A DNA stretch of 64,000 nucleotides from an uncultured Anaerolineae bacterium (GTDB taxonomy: Bacteria; Chloroflexota; Anaerolineae; Anaerolineales; Villigracilaceae), in NCBI GenBank assembly GCA_937120535.1, contig CAKZJX010000011.1:1-64000 (forward strand), written 5' to 3'. This document shows positions 60,873 through 64,000 of the stretch, one piece after another (the first letter of the stretch is position 1; each line of letters opens with the position of its first letter). Both the position numbers and the translations under genes were made by a program. Below the pieces are notes generated by a model that was not told the origin of the DNA, did not search any database, and worked only from the letters and a program-made list of their open reading frames with translations.

Positions 60873-62276
60873 TCATGGGTATATAAACACCGGCGGTGCG
60901 CTTTGTAGATGGATGACGACGATGACGGCCAGCGGGATTGTCGCTAGCAATACGGTGCGTGCCCAGGCCGGCCAGGTGCGGAAGATCAACTCGTCGCCGT
61001 GGCGATGTTGGATCCAGTCGACCAGGAGGGAGAGGGCGATCACCCAAATCGGACGCAGATCGAACATCTGACCATCCCAACCGTGGATCAATTTTACGAA
61101 GAAAATCAGCGTTTGTTTCAAGTCTAACACGAATGGGACGGTGGCGATGGTCATCAACAGAATCAGCCAAAGGCGCTCGCTGATGCGTCGTCTGAGCGGA
61201 ATGGCGGCTTCAACTACGGCCGGCCGCCCTAGCGCGCGTAGATTTTCCAGGACGATGAACAGACCAATCAACGCCCCCCACAGCAAATGGTTCCAGTTGG
61301 CGCCGTGCCACAGGCCGCTGATCAGCATGGTTGCCATGGGAGGCACGATCAGGTTGGGAATATTGTTGCGGCTGGGGTTGCGGCGTAGAAATGCCCGGCT
61401 GATAGGCAGGTAGATATAGTCGCGCAACCACTGGGAGAGACTAATATGCCAGCGTTGCCAGAAATCGGAGACGTCTTTGGAAAAGAAAGGCGCATTGAAA
61501 TTGCGGCTGAGTTGGATGCCGAATAGACCGCTCACACCGCGCACGATGTCGGTATAACCGGCAAACTGATTGTATAGGTAGAACGCATAGGTCACTAGTG
61601 CCCAGAGCAGAACCGGGTTGCCGTAGTCGCTGGGGGCGAGCAGTGGGACCGATGGCAGGTAGAGGGCGAGTAGGCCGGCCAAGATAGAGGCCCGGAAGAG
61701 GCCGATCAGGATCAGGGTCAGGTTAGAAGCGAGGTCTTGATCGCTGAGGCGTCGCTTTTCAGCCAGTTGGGGTAGGAATCTGCGAGCTCGTTCGAGCGGT
61801 CCGGAAATCAACTTGGGATACCAGGCCAGGTAGAGGGCGAAGTCAATCAAGTTGGAAGTGGGTTTGATCAGACGCAGATGAATATCGATCAAGTAAGAGA
61901 TGCTGTTTAGGGCGTAGTAGGAGAGTCCAACCGGTAGGATGAGGAGGGGGAGCAGGTCGAAGCGCTGGGCATCGGGCAAGGTATTGTAGAGTGTTTTCCC
62001 GCCGATCAGGAACCAGAGCAATAGACCGACGTTGAGCAGAATGCCCAGAACCAGGATGAGCCTTCGGCCACGGCCGGCCCGATGTAGCCAGTGACCCAGG
62101 CCAAAGACCAGAATCGTCAGTCCAAAGAGCAGGAGCGGGTGATAGTGATTCCAGGTGTAATAAAAATAGTAGGAGGCGATCAGCAGGGACAGGTTCTGAA
62201 GACGACCCGGCAGAAGGTAATAGATCGCCAAGGTGATCAGGACGAATTGAAGAAAATCGAGAGAAAGGATGCTCAT
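60873..62276 (-). CDS. MBOAT family acyltransferase (DltB/AlgI-like)
   Basis: A 467-residue polytopic protein: FLQFVLITLAIYYLLPG at the N terminus, SFYLIDIHLRL-like segments, SKDVSDFWQRWHISLSQWLRDYIYLPISR, and LISGLWHGANWNHLLWGALIG with the catalytic His. This is the MBOAT fold of DltB and AlgI, which move acyl groups across the membrane to surface polymers. It starts one base after the SGNH gene stop. Confidence 0.92.
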   Translation of the reverse strand: MSILSLDFLQFVLITLAIYYLLPGRLQNLSLLIASYYFYYTWNHYHPLLLFGLTILVFGLGHWLHRAGRGRRLILVLGILLNVGLLLWFLIGGKTLYNTLPDAQRFDLLPLLILPVGLSYYALNSISYLIDIHLRLIKPTSNLIDFALYLAWYPKLISGPLERARRFLPQLAEKRRLSDQDLASNLTLILIGLFRASILAGLLALYLPSVPLLAPSDYGNPVLLWALVTYAFYLYNQFAGYTDIVRGVSGLFGIQLSRNFNAPFFSKDVSDFWQRWHISLSQWLRDYIYLPISRAFLRRNPSRNNIPNLIVPPMATMLISGLWHGANWNHLLWGALIGLFIVLENLRALGRPAVVEAAIPLRRRISERLWLILLMTIATVPFVLDLKQTLIFFVKLIHGWDGQMFDLRPIWVIALSLLVDWIQHRHGDELIFRTWPAWARTVLLATIPLAVIVVIHLQSAPPVFIYP

Positions 62277-62277
62277 A

Positions 62278-63405
62278 TCACTTTCCGTTGCGACCGCTCA
62301 GCGGAGGGGGGAGCGGGTCGAGGGTTTGAGCGGCTCGTTCACCTAGCCAGCGACTATAGGGTTCAGCGCCGATGCGGTTTAGATGATAAAGGTCATACCA
62401 GCCGTTCTTAGGAAGAGGGAGAGTCGGATCGAGTTCAATGAAGGGGATACCGTGTTTGTCAGCAATCTCTCGTAGGCGATCATTTACCTGAGCGATAAAG
62501 GCTTGCAGGCGGTCCTTATCCATGCGAGGTTGGCCATGGGCGTCTTTGAGTTCTAGCAGGGCTTGGTGATAGGCCATTTCAACCACAATCACCTGGGCGC
62601 CCAACGCTTGGCTACGGGTGATGATCTCTTCTAAGGCGGCTAGGTCGTGTTCAGAGAGATGATAGTTACCGAGCTGGCGCTGGAAATTTTTGACCGCTGC
62701 GGTTTGGAGCGGGACAGTCGGATCGATCGCCTTGGGCGACGTGGCAAACCCGTTGGGGGCAATCTCGCCATCCCATTTTTTGAATTCGCGTCGAGCTGCT
62801 TCATAGCGCATCCCGTGGGGAGCAGCATAGCTTAGGAAGGTTAGTGCCCGCCACGCATAAGAATGCTCGCTCAGCCAACCATTAAGAGAGAACTTTCCTA
62901 AGCGGTAGCGAATCCAATCGTTTTGTGTGAAGCGCTCATCAATGTCCTGTCGTCGTAGTTCGGTGTAATCCAAGAAACTGGTGCCGACTACTACCAGTCG
63001 CGGCGGATATTCTTTAAACAGGAGCTGGACCACCATTGATGTGGTCCGGATCTGGGCGCCGGTGATGCCGAAGTTGTAGCAGGAAATGGGTTGGTTCGTA
63101 GCCGCCTCGAAGGTATGCTCAAAGGCGATCGGATCGATCGAACGAAAAGCCTGAGAACTCCCCAAGATCAAGCAATCAGGTGCACCCTGTTCCTGCACGA
63201 ATCGTTCGAGTAGGTTGAACTGGATCTCGATTTGAGGGTGGTTGATCCCGTATACCTGATAGGGGATGTGGTTTTGCACCATCGGGGTGCGAGCTGCCCA
63301 CTCGCCAATCCAGCACAGGGCCACAAAGAGCAAGGCGGCATGGGCAAGCGTGGGGGGAAGGGGTCGTGCAATAGCCAGAGAGACTCGTCGTTCAACGTTG
63401 AGCAA
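62278..63405 (-). CDS. SGNH-like membrane-anchored protein (AlgJ/DltD-like)
   Basis: A 375-residue protein with one N-terminal membrane helix (about 18-38). LILGSSQAFRSIDP near residue 84 is an SGNH-like nucleophile block, and the C-terminal LYHLNRIGAEPYSRWLGE holds the His of an SGNH hydrolase or acyltransferase. The start is TTG 63405, nine bases after GGAGG; no nearby ATG exists. It heads the cassette with MBOAT, ACP and FAAL, the position and role of DltD/AlgJ/AlgX-type proteins. Confidence 0.8.
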   Translation of the reverse strand: MLNVERRVSLAIARPLPPTLAHAALLFVALCWIGEWAARTPMVQNHIPYQVYGINHPQIEIQFNLLERFVQEQGAPDCLILGSSQAFRSIDPIAFEHTFEAATNQPISCYNFGITGAQIRTTSMVVQLLFKEYPPRLVVVGTSFLDYTELRRQDIDERFTQNDWIRYRLGKFSLNGWLSEHSYAWRALTFLSYAAPHGMRYEAARREFKKWDGEIAPNGFATSPKAIDPTVPLQTAAVKNFQRQLGNYHLSEHDLAALEEIITRSQALGAQVIVVEMAYHQALLELKDAHGQPRMDKDRLQAFIAQVNDRLREIADKHGIPFIELDPTLPLPKNGWYDLYHLNRIGAEPYSRWLGERAAQTLDPLPPPLSGRNGK

Positions 63406-63769
63406 GGAAGGTCCTCCACATCAAGTTATGCTCAATGTTATTTTTGGCGTGTCATGATCCAAGCAGTAAGGAATGAGCCGCGCTGCCAAACATCGCACAC
63501 GTAAGGCTCCACAGGTGGGCTTGTTGACACGCCGCATCCACGGGCCGTTGCCGGCCCTGGGAGAGGGCAAGAGTTGTTATCATAGTCACTCAGCCCCCCT
63601 ATTCTACCTGATTCTAGGGGACGCGATGCCAACGGCAGTGCAATTTTTTCAAGCTGCAATCCGCCGGAATGCTTTTGTGATTTCTCGGCGTCCTGTAGGG
63701 ATCACTCTGGGCGTTTCCGAGAGGTGAGGACGTGGCGCAGGTTTTCGATGTCCCTTTTTCTCCCTCTGG
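63406..63769. other. Intergenic region between the acylation cassette and alaS
   Basis: I find no credible gene. On the minus strand TTGGAT and TAACAT, 16 bases apart (about 63430-63458), may be the promoter of the acylation cassette. A GC-rich segment with GGGCCG/CCGGCCC-type pairing lies around 63541-63560. Confidence 0.35.
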
Positions 63770-63775
63770 TATAAT
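63770..63775 (+). promoter_or_regulatory. -10 box of alaS
   Basis: Perfect TATAAT about 39 bases before ATG 63814. The -35 region is not clear. Confidence 0.5.
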
Positions 63776-63810
63776 TTTCCCTTGATATTCAGTTTTGTGG
63801 AGTTCGGTGA

Positions 63811-64000
<190 letters not shown>

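Overview
The window looks like a chromosomal segment of a thermophilic or moderately thermophilic member of the Chloroflexota (Anaerolineae/Ardenticatenia-like). This is inferred from content, not from a database search. The signs are envelope lipoproteins and membrane proteins with Pro/Thr-rich 'TPTPT' linkers, VanW, LCP and DUF3048 envelope proteins, a RodZ-like HTH protein, ArsA-like ATPase clusters, an archaeal-type adenosine-specific kinase, and a two-domain protein disulfide oxidoreductase typical of thermophiles. GC content is moderately high. There is one tRNA gene, no rRNA and no CRISPR array.

Layout. 0-1.1 kb: a decayed IS982-family element. 1.1-12.1 kb: plus-strand metabolic genes, namely HIT protein, class III aminotransferase, PAS-GGDEF protein, thioredoxin reductase, malate dehydrogenase, a mitochondrial-type citrate synthase, an SGNH lipoprotein and a fold-type II PLP enzyme. 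12.2-14.2 kb (minus): glgC behind a 40-residue ORF and a long leader, then tRNA-Leu(CAA). 14.2-17.1 kb: YchF and oligoendopeptidase F. 17.2-22.7 kb (minus): kynureninase/GMC oxidoreductase pair and a thiolase/3-hydroxyacyl-CoA dehydrogenase pair. 22.9-35.4 kb (minus): envelope and signalling genes (DUF3048 lipoprotein with an SdrD_B-like insertion, LCP, HEAT, Trm112-like, VanW, then an overlapping string of Ser/Thr kinase, PLD lipoprotein, HerA-like ATPase and membrane methyltransferase). 35.5-38 kb: DUF4349 and MurJ. 38-40.3 kb: adenosine-specific kinase, an IS remnant, protein disulfide oxidoreductase. 40.3-44.7 kb: FtsB/DivIC-like protein, L9, a RodZ-like double-HTH protein split at an A9 run, and RimO. 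44.7-48.9 kb (minus): membrane proteins, a second MurJ, a structured noncoding region and an atypical SDR. 48.9-51.8 kb (minus): two ArsA/Get3-like ATPases between three small paralogous proteins. 52.6-55.1 kb: CstA and a thioredoxin-fold protein. 55.4-56.3 kb: tandem MITE-like repeats and a dead transposase. 56.3-63.4 kb (minus): PanE, DUF503, CtaA/Cox15, and a Dlt-like cassette (SGNH protein, MBOAT acyltransferase, ACP, fatty acyl-AMP ligase). 63.8 kb to the end: the start of alaS.

The best candidates for undescribed biology are four. (1) The ArsA-like cluster: the two ATPases have no cysteine and have lost different catalytic residues, and they sit in one apparent operon with three copies of a small conserved protein. 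(2) The RodZ-like gene: its two halves join in frame by a one-base slip on nine A residues, as in known transcriptional slippage genes. (3) The four-gene acylation cassette that resembles dlt but uses a fatty acyl-AMP ligase. (4) Several long structured leaders or noncoding regions (glgC, the gene upstream of cstA, and the SDR-murJ gap).
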